From Rhizobium sp. G21 (GTDB taxonomy: Bacteria > Pseudomonadota > Alphaproteobacteria > Rhizobiales > Rhizobiaceae): a stretch of DNA of 64,000 bases. The position numbers and the translations under genes are program-made. The notes beneath the pieces were generated by a model. The model made no database searches. It was given only the letters and a program-made list of their open reading frames with translations, and had not been told where the DNA came from. Positions 10,062-19,424 of the stretch are shown in pieces; the stretch's first letter is position 1; every line of letters starts with the position of its first letter. The stretch is taken from positions 1,054,001 to 1,118,000 of the forward strand of contig NZ_JACFXW010000001.1 in the NCBI RefSeq assembly GCF_014158035.1, in the 5' to 3' direction.

Positions 10062-10547
10062 TCACGTGAGAGGCGTCCAGGCTCCGTTGCCCATACGGCA
10101 GGCGGCGCCGCGCGCAGTCACCGCGCCGCTCTTGGCGGCCAGCACGTGAGAATATTGACGGCAATTCTGCGAGCCCACCTGATAAGGCGCCGCCGCCGTC
10201 ACTTCGCCCTTCAGTCCGTTGCCGCTCCAAACCACCGCCTGGCCGTTCGGCGCCGCTTCCAGCGCCTTGTATTCCGCTTCCAGCGCCCGCGCTTTATCGG
10301 CCTCCGACAGTTTCACGCCCGGCATCCGCGCCACGAGCCCGCCCTTCAGGGCCTGCAGATAAAAGGCCGGCGGCTCCGGCCTGTCCGACAGTTCATACCC
10401 GGTTGCGTCGGAAATCTTTTCGCCGGTCTTGTCGAGCCGGGTTGAGCCTGATGTGGTGGCGCAGGACGCGACGGAAACCGCGACGAGCGCGAGAACGGAG
10501 AAACGGGCGGTCACACCAAATGCAGTCACGAAATTCATTCTTGTCAT
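10062..10547 (-). CDS. Outer-membrane lipoprotein, surface-antigen-like
   Basis: A 161-residue protein with a lipoprotein signal (VSVASCATT; lipobox Cys near residue 29) followed by a small secreted domain containing QNCRQYSHV and GAACRMGNGAWTPL. The latter resembles the C-terminal part of the Rickettsia 17 kDa surface-antigen-like family common in Alphaproteobacteria. Function is unknown. Translation is placed at the ATG at 10547, since the frame upstream has no signal-like sequence. It stands alone between the ccm operon and a TA-like pair. Confidence 0.7.
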   Translation of the reverse strand: MTRMNFVTAFGVTARFSVLALVAVSVASCATTSGSTRLDKTGEKISDATGYELSDRPEPPAFYLQALKGGLVARMPGVKLSEADKARALEAEYKALEAAPNGQAVVWSGNGLKGEVTAAAPYQVGSQNCRQYSHVLAAKSGAVTARGAACRMGNGAWTPLT

Positions 10548-10662
10548 CACGGATTTGCGGGCAGTCCTGCGGCGCAGAGATGGCCGCAATATGACACGGA
10601 TGAAACGAGAAATATATTCGTTTTGATGGAAATGATGGCGTGGGCGCTCCACAGCGCATTCG

Positions 10663-11229
10663 TCAACCACGATCATAATGCGAGGGTGCTTTTATTGAGG
10701 CACAATCGAGGTTTCCGCAAATGTCGCCGCTACTGCGGAAAGCGGAATATACATCGCTTTGTAACCCTTCCTGATCCTGATCGGCTTCGGTGAACGTCTT
10801 AAATCCGAAGGCTTCGTATATTTCCTGAACGCGCGCATTGAAGGCGTGTAGCGTCATCGCGTACACTCCAACATTCTCCCTAACCGACAATGCGCTCTCA
10901 AATGCGTTTAGCATCATGGTGAGACCCAAGCCCTTCGGCGCATTCTTGTCGCGCCCGATCATGGTCAGATAAATGGTAGGGATTGCAGCAAATCGACCAA
11001 ACTTCTTGTCTGCTTCGTCGCTCATGCCAGGCTTGAAGGTCATCGTTGTGAGGGCGTAAAATCCGAGCGGCGTCGGGCATCCGGCTCTACAGGAGACGAA
11101 CACGCGCTGGGCATAGCTTTTGTGGCTCTTGAGCGTGTTTATTCGGAAGAAGTTGTCGATCGGCTTCAGATCGCAGCAAAAAGCCCCTCGCGGATGATCA
11201 CCAAGGGGCTCAATGACAATCTCTTCCAT
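10663..11229 (-). CDS. GNAT-family acetyltransferase, candidate toxin
   Basis: A 188-residue GNAT protein of the type found in TA modules: DNFFRINTLKSHKSYAQRVFV near the N-terminus, GFYALTTMTF, the acetyl-CoA segment GRDKNAPKGLGLTMM, and ALHAFN...YEAFGFK. In characterised relatives (TacT, AtaT) such enzymes acetylate aminoacyl-tRNA. A 57-residue gene ends nine bases upstream on the same strand and would be the antitoxin. That partner is not a typical ribbon-helix-helix DUF1778 protein, so the pairing is unusual. The start codon is the ATG at 11229, and a terminator-like hairpin lies inside the first 20 codons. Codon use is less GC-biased than the flanking ccm and feu genes. Confidence 0.75.
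   Translation of the reverse strand: MEEIVIEPLGDHPRGAFCCDLKPIDNFFRINTLKSHKSYAQRVFVSCRAGCPTPLGFYALTTMTFKPGMSDEADKKFGRFAAIPTIYLTMIGRDKNAPKGLGLTMMLNAFESALSVRENVGVYAMTLHAFNARVQEIYEAFGFKTFTEADQDQEGLQSDVYSAFRSSGDICGNLDCASIKAPSHYDRG
11178..11210 (-). promoter_or_regulatory. Terminator-like hairpin inside the 5' end of the GNAT gene, possible attenuator
   Basis: On the minus strand AGCCCCT and AGGGGCT form a 7 bp stem around a 15-base loop that contains the palindrome TGATCA, followed directly by TTTTT. It sits at about codons 7-18 of the GNAT gene and downstream of the small upstream gene. It could end most transcripts after the antitoxin and lower toxin synthesis. It also encodes protein, so a chance hairpin is possible. 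Confidence 0.4.
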
Positions 11230-11237
11230 AGGCGGAC

Positions 11238-11411
11238 TTATTTAGATTGCGTCATAAAACGCGCGCGCGATTTGCGAATGAGTTTGGCTAAGCTGGGCAC
11301 AGACTCTGCGTTCTCGTCAACCGCCGCCGCTTTCAATTGTTCAAATTTCGCCGTATCGACCACGACAGGCATCGGCGTGAACTCGCCGTCATCTTTGAGA
11401 AGAGCTACCAT
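11238..11411 (-). CDS. Small protein upstream of the GNAT gene, candidate antitoxin
   Basis: A 57-residue protein (start MVALLKDDGEF, end ARFMTQSK) from the ATG at 11411 with GGAGG five bases upstream. The C-terminal SLAKLIRKSRARF looks like an amphipathic basic helix. It shows no family I can name. Spacing to the GNAT gene is eight bases, so the two are almost certainly co-transcribed. Antitoxin function is inferred only from the arrangement. Confidence 0.6.
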   Translation of the reverse strand: MVALLKDDGEFTPMPVVVDTAKFEQLKAAAVDENAESVPSLAKLIRKSRARFMTQSK

Positions 11412-11543
11412 GATGGCCTCCGTGCGGCGCGCAGGAAAAACATGGAACAAAGATGGTGTGCAGCCTGCAGGCTTTCATCTATAATTATCGCATAAAGAGC
11501 CACCGTGCAAGAGATTCAAACTCCATACAACCTCCGATAGATT

Positions 11544-13052
11544 CTAGATATCTTCAGAATCTGTTGGAACTACAATGCCGGACCTATGCTCAACCACCCC
11601 ACCGCCGTCACCCCCAATCATTGGCAGGATCAGTTCCGCCCTCAACCCGCCGGCCTCGGCCCGCGACAGCGTGAACACGCCCTGATATTCCGAGACGATT
11701 TCAGACACGATCGACAGGCCGAGCCCGGTGCCCGGCTTGCTCTCGTCCAGCCGGCGTCCGCGCTTCATCGCTTCCGTGATCTGGTCGGGCTCGAGGCCGG
11801 GGCCGTCGTCCTCCACCGCCACGAGCGCCCAGTTCTTGCGGGCCGCATCCTGACCGACCCGGCCGGGCGGCGCGGGCGTCACGGTCACCGACACGGTCGA
11901 GGCGGCGAAGCGGCCGGCGTTTTCGAGCAGATTGCCGATGGTTTCCTCGAGATCCTGCGCTTCCATCGCGAGTTTCAGCCCACGCCCGGTCATCGATAGC
12001 GTGAATTCCTTGCCGTCGTTGAGCTTGCGCATCACGCGCAGCAAGCGCTCCAGCACCGGCTCCACCTCGGTGCGGGCCAGGATGCTCTCGCGCTGGGCGG
12101 CGATGCGGGCGCGGTTGAGATAGGATTGCACCTGCGCCCGCATGATCTCGGCCTGGCTCTTCACCAGCGCATTATGCGGCGAGGCCATCTGGTCGGCGTC
12201 GTTGAGCAGCACGGCGATGGGCGTCTTGAGCGAATGGGCGAGATTGCCCACCTGCATGCGCGCCCGCTCCATCACCCGCTTGTTGCTCTCGATCAGCGCG
12301 TTGACTTCGACGGCCAGCGGCTGGATTTCAAGCGGCAGATCGTCGTCCAGTCTTTCAGCCTCGCCGTTGCGGATGCGGGCGAGCGAACGTCTGACGCGGT
12401 CGAGCGGCTTCAACCCGATCAGGATCACCAGCGCGTTGAGCCCGAGCGAACCGATGCTGAACAGGCCGAGCGACAGATAGAGATTGCGGTTGAAGGCGGC
12501 GACGTCGTTCTCGACCGTCCGGTGGTTGCCGATCATCCGGAAACGCACGGTTCGATAGACGGCTTCGGGAAGTTCGGTGGCGTTGGCGTCGATATCCTCG
12601 GGCGCGCCCTCGTCGAGACTGATCTCGGCTTCGGCCACCCGCACCGGATTGCCGGCGCTGTCGGTGGCGGCGTAATAGCGCTCGAAGCGTTGGTTGAACG
12701 GCGCGGATTCGTTGGTCGCCGTCGGCACCGTCACCCCTTCGAAGCTCGGCGAGGTCAACGGCTCTGTCTGATAGTCGCCGAGCGGCAGCACTGCCCAGTA
12801 CCAGCCCGATCCCAATTGCTGGAAGCCGAGTTCGCTCATCTGCGGCGATCCCGTCAGTTTGCGGCTGTCGGGATCGATCGACACCGAATTGATCGCCGAA
12901 TAGAGCTGGGCGCGCAGAAGATCATGCAGATTCTTCTCGGCGCTGCGTTCGTAGAGCGTGGAAATGACGAAGCCCATGATCACGACCCCGATCGCCGACC
13001 ATACGGTCGTGTAGATCAGGACGCGGCCGGTGAGCGAGCGCAGCCTATCCAT
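11544..13052 (-). CDS. feuQ: Sensor histidine kinase FeuQ
   Basis: About 502 residues: a membrane segment at 8-32, a periplasmic domain of about 140 residues, a second membrane segment near 190-212, HAMP, the H-box NLAHSLKTPIAVL, the N-box NLLENAGRFA, and G-boxes EDDGPGLEP and GTGLGLSIV. In Sinorhizobium meliloti FeuQ controls FeuP activity and through it cyclic glucan export and symbiosis. The ATG at 13052 overlaps the feuP stop by 8 bases; the longer upstream frame is a shadow of feuP. The assignment rests on the strong FeuP match of its partner. Confidence 0.85.
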   Translation of the reverse strand: MDRLRSLTGRVLIYTTVWSAIGVVIMGFVISTLYERSAEKNLHDLLRAQLYSAINSVSIDPDSRKLTGSPQMSELGFQQLGSGWYWAVLPLGDYQTEPLTSPSFEGVTVPTATNESAPFNQRFERYYAATDSAGNPVRVAEAEISLDEGAPEDIDANATELPEAVYRTVRFRMIGNHRTVENDVAAFNRNLYLSLGLFSIGSLGLNALVILIGLKPLDRVRRSLARIRNGEAERLDDDLPLEIQPLAVEVNALIESNKRVMERARMQVGNLAHSLKTPIAVLLNDADQMASPHNALVKSQAEIMRAQVQSYLNRARIAAQRESILARTEVEPVLERLLRVMRKLNDGKEFTLSMTGRGLKLAMEAQDLEETIGNLLENAGRFAASTVSVTVTPAPPGRVGQDAARKNWALVAVEDDGPGLEPDQITEAMKRGRRLDESKPGTGLGLSIVSEIVSEYQGVFTLSRAEAGGLRAELILPMIGGDGGGVVEHRSGIVVPTDSEDI

Positions 13053-13713
13053 TGGTGTTGGGCTGGATGCGGTAGCCGAGGCCGCGCACGGTCTCGATGA
13101 TGTCGATGCCCATCTTCTTGCGCAGACGGCCGACAAACACTTCGATCGTGTTGGAATCACGGTCGAAATCCTGATCGTACATATGCTCGACCAGTTCGGT
13201 GCGCGACACGACCTGGCCCATGTGATGCATCAGATAGGACAGAAGCCGGAATTCGTGCGAGGTGAGTTTCAGCGCGCTTCCATTCACCGTCACGCGGCTG
13301 CTCTTGGTGTCGAGCTTCACCGGCCCGCAGCTGAGTTCAGAGCTCGCATGGCCCGCAGCGCGGCGGATCAGCGCCCGCAGCCGCGCCTGCACTTCTTCCA
13401 TGTGGAAGGGTTTGGCGACATAGTCGTCGGCGCCGGCGTCGATGCCCGCCACCTTGTCGCTCCAGCGGTCGCGCGCCGTGAGCAACAAGACCGGCATCTT
13501 GCGCCCGGCCGCGCGCCATTTTTCAAGCACGGTGATGCCGTCCATTTCGGGCAGGCCGATATCCAGGATCACCGCGTCATAGGGTTCGTTTTCGCCGAGA
13601 TAATGGCCCTCTTCGCCGTCATAGGCCTGGTCGACCACATAGCCGGCTTCCTTCAGCGTGTCGGCGAGTTGGCGGTTGAGATTCTGGTCATCTTCGACGA
13701 CGAGTATGCGCAT
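13045..13713 (-). CDS. feuP: Response regulator FeuP
   Basis: A 222-residue OmpR-family regulator: receiver domain with EDD at 7-9, phospho-acceptor Asp51 (LDIGLPEMDG) and conserved Lys in VAKPF; winged helix ending in EVFVGRLRKKMG and ETVRGLGYRI. The stretch ARDRWSDKVAGIDAGADDYV and the segment HASSEL are typical of rhizobial FeuP. It forms an operon with feuQ downstream; a small secreted protein gene lies just upstream. Confidence 0.9.
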   Translation of the reverse strand: MRILVVEDDQNLNRQLADTLKEAGYVVDQAYDGEEGHYLGENEPYDAVILDIGLPEMDGITVLEKWRAAGRKMPVLLLTARDRWSDKVAGIDAGADDYVAKPFHMEEVQARLRALIRRAAGHASSELSCGPVKLDTKSSRVTVNGSALKLTSHEFRLLSYLMHHMGQVVSRTELVEHMYDQDFDRDSNTIEVFVGRLRKKMGIDIIETVRGLGYRIQPNTNG

Positions 13714-13743
13714 CGGAACTCCTCGGATAGCCGGGCCTGCGTA

Positions 13744-14082
13744 TCAATAATCCATGGGAATGCGCAAGCGGACTTTCTTCGGCCGTCCGTTCTGCTTGAT
13801 CACCAGCATGGTGACCACGCAGACGCCCTGGTTGCGATTGGCCCGCACCGACAGGAGTTCGCCGCCGGTCATGGCCATCGCCTGATTGACCGCGCCGGCG
13901 CAACCGGCGCGGTTGTTGGCGCGCATCCGCCTCGGCGCCGGCGCATATTCATCCGCAAACACCGGGCCGTCCTGGAGATAGAGCATCTGCGCGGGCGTAT
14001 ACTGCTTGGCCGGCGCCGGCAGATCGCCGGTGGGGCCGAGCATGAGGCTCGCGGCCAGAAGGGAGGGCAGGAAAGCGGCCAT
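13744..14082 (-). CDS. Small periplasmic protein upstream of feuPQ, FeuN-like
   Basis: A 112-residue secreted protein with an N-terminal signal (LPSLLAASLMLG) and a compact C-terminal half ending VTMLVIKQNGRPKKVRLRIP, a PepSY-like beta segment. Two cysteines (CAGAV and GVCVV) could form a disulfide. In S. meliloti a small periplasmic protein, FeuN, restrains FeuQ-FeuP signalling. This gene has the right size, location signal and place, 30 bases upstream of feuP, to be its counterpart. Function is inferred from context, not from clear sequence identity. Confidence 0.6.
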   Translation of the reverse strand: MAAFLPSLLAASLMLGPTGDLPAPAKQYTPAQMLYLQDGPVFADEYAPAPRRMRANNRAGCAGAVNQAMAMTGGELLSVRANRNQGVCVVTMLVIKQNGRPKKVRLRIPMDY

Positions 14083-14183
14083 GGGCAGTTGCGGTTCCGT
14101 GTAAGGCGTTTGACTTGCGCCCTTTCTAGAGCAGCAACAATGAATGGCGAATGAATGTGTCCTTCAGCTTCGATTGGGTCGGC

Positions 14184-14390
14184 TCAGGACACGCGCCGAT
14201 CGGCGCTCAGCCGCCCGTAGATCGCCAACAAACCGCCTGCCGCGCCGGCCAGCGTCGTCAGCGCCTCGACGAGATCATGCTCCATGCCGGGCGCGAGAGG
14301 CGACCCCGCCGCCTGCAAGACACTGGCGAGAATCGCCACCAGCGCTCCCCAGACGGTCTTGGATTGATGCCATGCTTTCGTGTCGTCCAT
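14184..14390 (-). CDS. Holin-like small membrane protein, last gene of the GTA-like set
   Basis: A 68-residue protein with two hydrophobic segments (WGALVAILASVLQAAG and LTTLAGAAGGLLAIYG) separated by an acidic turn, resembling small holin-type proteins found at tail ends of alphaproteobacterial prophages. AAGGA eight bases upstream favours the ATG at 14390 over the one at 14414. It starts 26 bases beyond the g15 stop on the same strand, so it is likely co-transcribed and may help release particles. Holin function is inferred. Confidence 0.55.
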   Translation of the reverse strand: MDDTKAWHQSKTVWGALVAILASVLQAAGSPLAPGMEHDLVEALTTLAGAAGGLLAIYGRLSADRRVS

Positions 14391-14415
14391 GGTGTCGTCC
14401 TTTCCTGGCTCCATG

Positions 14416-17400
14416 TCAGATTGGCAGTGTGGCGTGCGCGGGCAGTCCGGCCGCCACGCGTGCGCCCCTCTGGCGCACGCGGATCGTCAAGGCGGTTTGC
14501 GGCGCGCCGAAATCGGCGATTTCGTCGTCGGCCGCATAGAGGGCCTCGGGATCGTTCACATGCAGGCTGCGGACCACCTCGCCATGCCTGACGATGTCCA
14601 ACCGATAGGCTTCGCGAACCTCGTCGAGCGGAATGTCATCGCCGTCCCAGCCATCGGCGTTGATGCGGCCGCGGCGGATCCATTTGAAGCGAATATCGCC
14701 GTCCGGCTCGCGCCAGCCGCGCAGATGAACCGGCGCGAGCGGCGTCGCCGCCCTTTCGCCGCCGGAGAAGACGTAAGGCCCGACCCGCCCGCCCGCGGCG
14801 CCCGCCGTTTCGGTGATCCAGTTCAGCGTCAAGCCGGCCTCGGTTCCTTTCAGCCCGAGCGATCGGACGGCGTCGTCGAGAAGCACGAATCGAGCGCCGC
14901 TCTCTGCGCCGGCGGCCAAGGCGTCGTCGGTCCCAAACAGACCGCGCAGCAATCCGTGCAGGCGCCAGACATCGGCTTCGATTTCCTCGGCGCTCTGGAA
15001 GGCGATGATCTCCCAGCCGCCATTTCCGGCAGCGATCGCCGCGCGGTTCGCGCCATTCAGAAGCGCAGACCTCGACACGCTTTCCACAGCGCCGGACGTC
15101 ATGCGCACGGTCACCGCATTGGCGTGGTCGATCACCGCCGTCGGACCCGCGCCGAGCGCCGTCGTCAACCGTCCCAGGCTGGCGCGCCGCGACAGCGTCA
15201 ACCGCCCCTCGTAATTGTCTGCGCCCGACGACACGGACATCCGCGTCCGCCGCCAGGGCGACGCCGCCACTGCGGCCATCGCGAAATCCTGGTCTTCGCC
15301 GTCGCCCAGCCTCGGCAGATCCATCAGCGCCACGAGGGGCCGATAGACCGCATTGGCGGCTCCCCCGCGCGGCTGACGCCGCGCCCTCACCGTCGTCGCC
15401 AGGCTCTCGCCGCCGGATCCGGCCTCGCGCGCCGTCACGCGCCTGACATCGCCATCCTCGATGCGGGTGATCAGAAACCGCCCCTCCGGGCCATCGGCCA
15501 GTTCGACGACATCGCCGGGCTCATGCGCGAGCGCCAACGGCGGCAGGCGGAAGCCGATCTGCCGCCGTCCCAGCCGGTGATCCCTCAGCATCGCGTCCAC
15601 CGTGGCTTGCGCCGCCTGTTCATCGAGCGTTCCGGCCAGCGAAATGCTCAGCGCGCGCTGATGGGCGGGCTCGGCCCGCCGGGAACGCACGCTCGCCGGT
15701 TCATGCTCGTTGTCCTCCGCCTGATAGGTGAGGATCGCTTCGGAGGCGTAGTCGCCGTCCTGCCCCAGCGTTTCCGACCACAGCGGCTCGTCCTCGGTCT
15801 CCGCCAGCACGTCGATCACCGCCGCCGGCGCCGAGGCGAGATCCCGCGACCGGAAGGTGAGCCGTCCCGCCGCCTCCGTCACGTCCAGCCGATAGGCGGT
15901 GAGAAGCGGCTCGATCAGCGTCCGGGCCGAACTCTGCTGGCCCATCACATAGCCCTGGAGATTTCCCGAGACGGCTGCGACATCCACCTCGCCGATCTCG
16001 CAATCCCGAGCGATCGCCGCGATCACCGTCGCCAGCGTTCCCGCTCCCAGCCGCCCGTTCAGCCAATGGCCGGTACGCCAGTTTTCTCCATCGGCGAAGA
16101 TATCGGGGTCCTCCGGAAAGCTCGGCGCGGCGCGCGCATCCCAGGTCCAAAGAAACACATGCCCCGGATCGACCATGCCGTCCGGCGCCCCGCTCCCGTT
16201 CCAATGGCTCAGATGCGCATTGAGAAACCGCCGCGGCGTCTCGTCCGACCGGACCCCGCTCGAAAAATACGGTATCTCGGATTCCGACGATTTCGGTCGA
16301 CGAACACATTCGGCTGGTTGCCGCCGCGGTCGATCGCCGGGCAACCGAGCTCGGTGAACCAGATCGGCTTCATCCGCGCCGTCCAGCCGGTTGGCGACGT
16401 CAGTTCCGCTCCGCCCACGCGGTCATGATGCCGGTGCGCCCACCAGTTCTCGATATCCTTGTAGCGGTAGACCCAGGGCTTGCCCGCCAAGCCGTCGCTG
16501 ATCGGGCTGCGGATGCGCGCCGCCCGGTCGGCGCTCGCGTAATACCAGTCATAGCCCTCGCCGCTCTCGATCGCCGCCCGCATCGCCGCCTCGTCGTCGG
16601 CGATCACGGCGCCGTCCGGATGGGCGTGGGTCAAATCCTCGTCCTGAAAATCCGACAGCGGCATGTAATTGTCGATACCGACGGCGTCGATCGCAGGCGA
16701 AGCCCAGAGCGGATCGAGGTGAAAGAGGCGGTCGCCCGTCCCGTCTTGCGGCTGATGGCCGAAATATTCGCTCCAGTCCGCCCCATAGGTCAGCTTGGTC
16801 GAGGGCCCGAGAATGGCCCTGACATCCTCCGCCAGCTCCACGAGCGCCGCCACGAAGGGATAATTCCCCGAGGCATCGCGGATCTGGGTCAGCCCTCGCA
16901 ACTCCGAGCCGATGATGAAACCATCGACCCCGCCCGCCGCCTGCGCCAGCAGGGCATAATGCAGCACCAGCCGCCGATAGCCCTCGTCGGCGCCCTCATG
17001 GCGCACGCTCTCGCCATCGACCTCGAAATCTCCCGCCTCGGCCGCGCCCATGAAGGCCAGCGCCTGCGCCGCACCCTCAGCCGTCCTGTCGGCGCTGTCG
17101 GGCCGGCCGGCCGCCGGATGGCAGGTGATGCGTCCGCGCCAGGGAAAGGCCGCCTGCTCGCCCCAGCCATAGGGGTCCGGCAGACCATTGCCCGGGGAAT
17201 GTCCATCATCAGGAACGGATAGAGATAGACGCCGAGCCCGCGCGCCTTGAGGTCGCGGATCGCCTGGATCACGCTCCGGTCATCGGGCGTGCCGCCATAG
17301 GCGGGCCCCCGAACTCGACGAGATCAGATGCGCCGAGACGCGGTCGCGACCGCAGACCCTCCAGGCGGGATCTTCCTCGTGGCGCACGCGCGTTTCCACG

Positions 17401-18256
17401 CCCGGCCGCACACGGCAATGCCCGGCCCGGAGATCGCTCCCGAACCAGGACACCACCAGCGCCGCCCGTTCGAGATGCGGGCAGAGCGCCTGCAATTCAT
17501 CCAGCGACGCCTCCCAATCGGTGGCTCGTCGCAACTGGTTGCGGTTGATCTTGCGCCCGCGGTCCTCGCCGGTCTTCTCCGTGGCCACCTCCGTCGCATA
17601 ACCGTGTTCGGTCGCGCCGGGAATGATCGTCACCGCCCTGATCCGACTCTCGAGCGGATCGATCACCCGCAACACTTCGAATTGCAGCACCGGAATGCGA
17701 TTGCCGAAGGCGTCGAGCGGCATGCGCTCGAACACCACATAGGCGAGCCCCCGAAAGGCCGGCGCATTCCCGCCCCCTGCTTGGCCTCGATCAGGGGATC
17801 GGGGCCCTGGCCCTCCGTCCCCTCGTAGAAACGGATCTCGTAATCCGTCTGGTCGATCTCCATCCCGTCGGCCCAGATCCTCCTGATGGCGGCGATCGGC
17901 CCCTCCGCGAGACCGACGGCGATATTGGCGAAGTAGCGATAGGTCTCCACCCGCGGCCCCGTCGCCTTGGAGCCCGACCGCTCCTTGCTCACCTCTTCCT
18001 CGAAGCGCGTCGCCCAGATCAACGTGCCGCCGATCCGCATCGTCCCATAGACCCGCGGGATCGCCGTCCCCTCTTCCGCGCCCGCGATCCGCGCATTGGC
18101 GAGCCGGCTGCTCTCGATCGTCGTCAGGCCCGAAATCAGGCTGCGGTCGATCACATTGCCCGCCAAAGCCCCCGCCGCCCGCCCGATGATCGCGCCGACA
18201 GGGCCGAACACTCCGCCGAGCGCCGCGCCGGCGGCCTGCAAAACCAATGTCGCCAT
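14416..18256 (-). CDS. GTA g15 host-specificity/tail tip protein with TIM-barrel domain (four frameshifts)
   Basis: Restored length is about 1,280 residues, close to RcGTA g15. The N-terminus AALGGVFGPVGAIIGRAAGA opens the tail-hub region. The middle part has the GTA TIM-barrel domain (LTYGADWSEYFGHQ, DAVGIDNYMPLSDF, KPIWFTELGCPAID). The C-terminal part is the phage tail_3-like region. Four single-base losses in G/C runs break the frame near 17769-17771, 17306-17310, 17191-17194 and 16294-16296; restoring one base each joins the pieces seamlessly. The uniform lesions suggest sequence error. It is separated from g14 by a block of TA and LysE genes. Confidence 0.88.
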
Positions 18257-18363
18257 GAGATTGTCCTTAAACAGCTAAGGGATCGGACGACGCTGCTCGC
18301 GCGCCGATCGTTCTGACTTTGAGAAGATATGAAGATGAGGGCAAAGAGGCCCGCAACAGGCGC

Positions 18364-18735
18364 TCACTCGGGGCCGAAAGGCCCTTTTAGGGCGCCGACC
18401 AGCGCCTCGACCCCCAGGATCACCGCCGGCAAATCCCGGGTTACGGTGGTCCAGACAAGGTCGAGATTGATGTCGAAATAGCCGTGAACCAATTGATTGC
18501 GCACGCCGCGCATTGCTTTCCATGGCAGGGCTGGATGCAAACCGGCGAAACCAGGATCGACGCGCTGCAACTACACGACAGCCTCGCCCATGACGATCAG
18601 GCTCATCACCACCGCCTGCTGGGTTCTGCGATCACCCCGGAATGCCTCGATGGTCATTCCATCACAAAACCCCACCGCCTTGCGCCCCGCCCGGAGAATA
18701 TGTCCGAGATAGTCGGCGGCGGTTCGATTGGTCAT
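18364..18735 (-). pseudogene. HepT-like toxin (DUF86) with an in-frame amber stop
   Basis: HepT proteins are HEPN ribonuclease-type toxins paired with MNT nucleotidyltransferase antitoxins. The frame starts at an ATG overlapping the MNT stop (ATGA) with MTNRTAADYLGHI and continues to MSLIVMGEAVV, where a TAG (complement of 18571-18573) interrupts it. It then resumes in the same frame with LQRVDPGFA and the catalytic RNQLVHGYF (RX4HxY), ending normally at 18364. A single A-to-T change of a Lys codon explains the stop. Unlike most lesions in this window it is a substitution, so it looks like genuine loss of the toxin. Confidence 0.8.
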
Positions 18736-19160
18736 AAGGGCTCAGCCTCGGCCAGCACCTCTGCCCGTATCGCCGGAGGCAGATCTTGTGGCGTCCTGAG
18801 ATCGACGCCGACGCCCAGCATCTCCTCCAATTCCTGCCGAAGTCCGCCGAGATCGAACAAAGACGCGCCGGGCTCGGCGTCGACGAGAATATCAAGGTCG
18901 CTGTCCGGCCGATCCTGCCCGGTCAGCGCAGAGCCGAACAGACGCGGATTGCTCAAGCGATAGCGCGACACGGCATCCCGGACATCGCCAAGCCGCGCGG
19001 CCAACCGCTCCGACGGCTTCAGGGCCACGGCGTCCGACGCTAGTGCGCTTTCAAGCACCCGCCGCGCTTCGTCCTCGACCGTCCTGCCGCTCCTCTGCGC
19101 CCGCGCCTGCAATTGCTCGAGCGCGGCCGCATCCAGATCTTCGATCGTCACCAGGCCCAT
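18732..19160 (-). CDS. MNT-type nucleotidyltransferase antitoxin with N-terminal RHH-like domain
   Basis: 142 residues from the ATG at 19160 (GGAGG upstream). Residues 1-40 (DLDAAALEQLQARAQRSGRT then EARRVLESAL) look like a FitA/Arc-type ribbon-helix-helix antitoxin. Residues 65-140 carry the minimal nucleotidyltransferase signature GS-X10-DXD (FGSALTGQDRPDSDLDILVD). In the MNT/HepT system the antitoxin AMPylates the HEPN toxin. A fused DNA-binding half would add autorepression. It overlaps hepT by four bases. The fusion is unusual; standalone MNT antitoxins are about 100 residues. Confidence 0.75.
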   Translation of the reverse strand: MGLVTIEDLDAAALEQLQARAQRSGRTVEDEARRVLESALASDAVALKPSERLAARLGDVRDAVSRYRLSNPRLFGSALTGQDRPDSDLDILVDAEPGASLFDLGGLRQELEEMLGVGVDLRTPQDLPPAIRAEVLAEAEPL

Positions 19161-19381
19161 ATCAAGCCTCCAGTTGAGAGACAGTCTAAGCTCCGGTTCG
19201 GAGAACCGCAAGTTCGGCCTAAGTCACCCTCGCTGCAGCGCCCGCGGATGCAACACCAATGACTCTGAGATGAGAGAGAACGGCGGCTCCCGCGCGAGCA
19301 ATCACTACGGTTGCAACCAAGGGAAAAGAACGTCACATTCGCCTCAGCGAAGGTCAGGCGCAGAAGACGACCGCGCCACCC

Positions 19382-19415
19382 TTGACAATCGAGCAAATGT
19401 ACAACTACTTATACA
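19382..19415 (+). promoter_or_regulatory. Candidate promoter/operator of the HigBA-like module
   Basis: TTGACA at 19382-19387 is followed after 18 bases by TACTTA, and an imperfect inverted repeat TGTA-N10-TACA spans 19398-19415, overlapping the -10 region. This AT-rich stretch lies directly before the toxin start at 19425 and would suit repression by the XRE-type antitoxin. It is predicted only. Confidence 0.45.
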
Positions 19416-19424
19416 GGCAATTGA

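Noticed and set aside
16209-18256. g15 region read as several separate small genes
   Set aside because: Each break is repaired by a single base in a G/C run, and the joined product matches one protein of family length.
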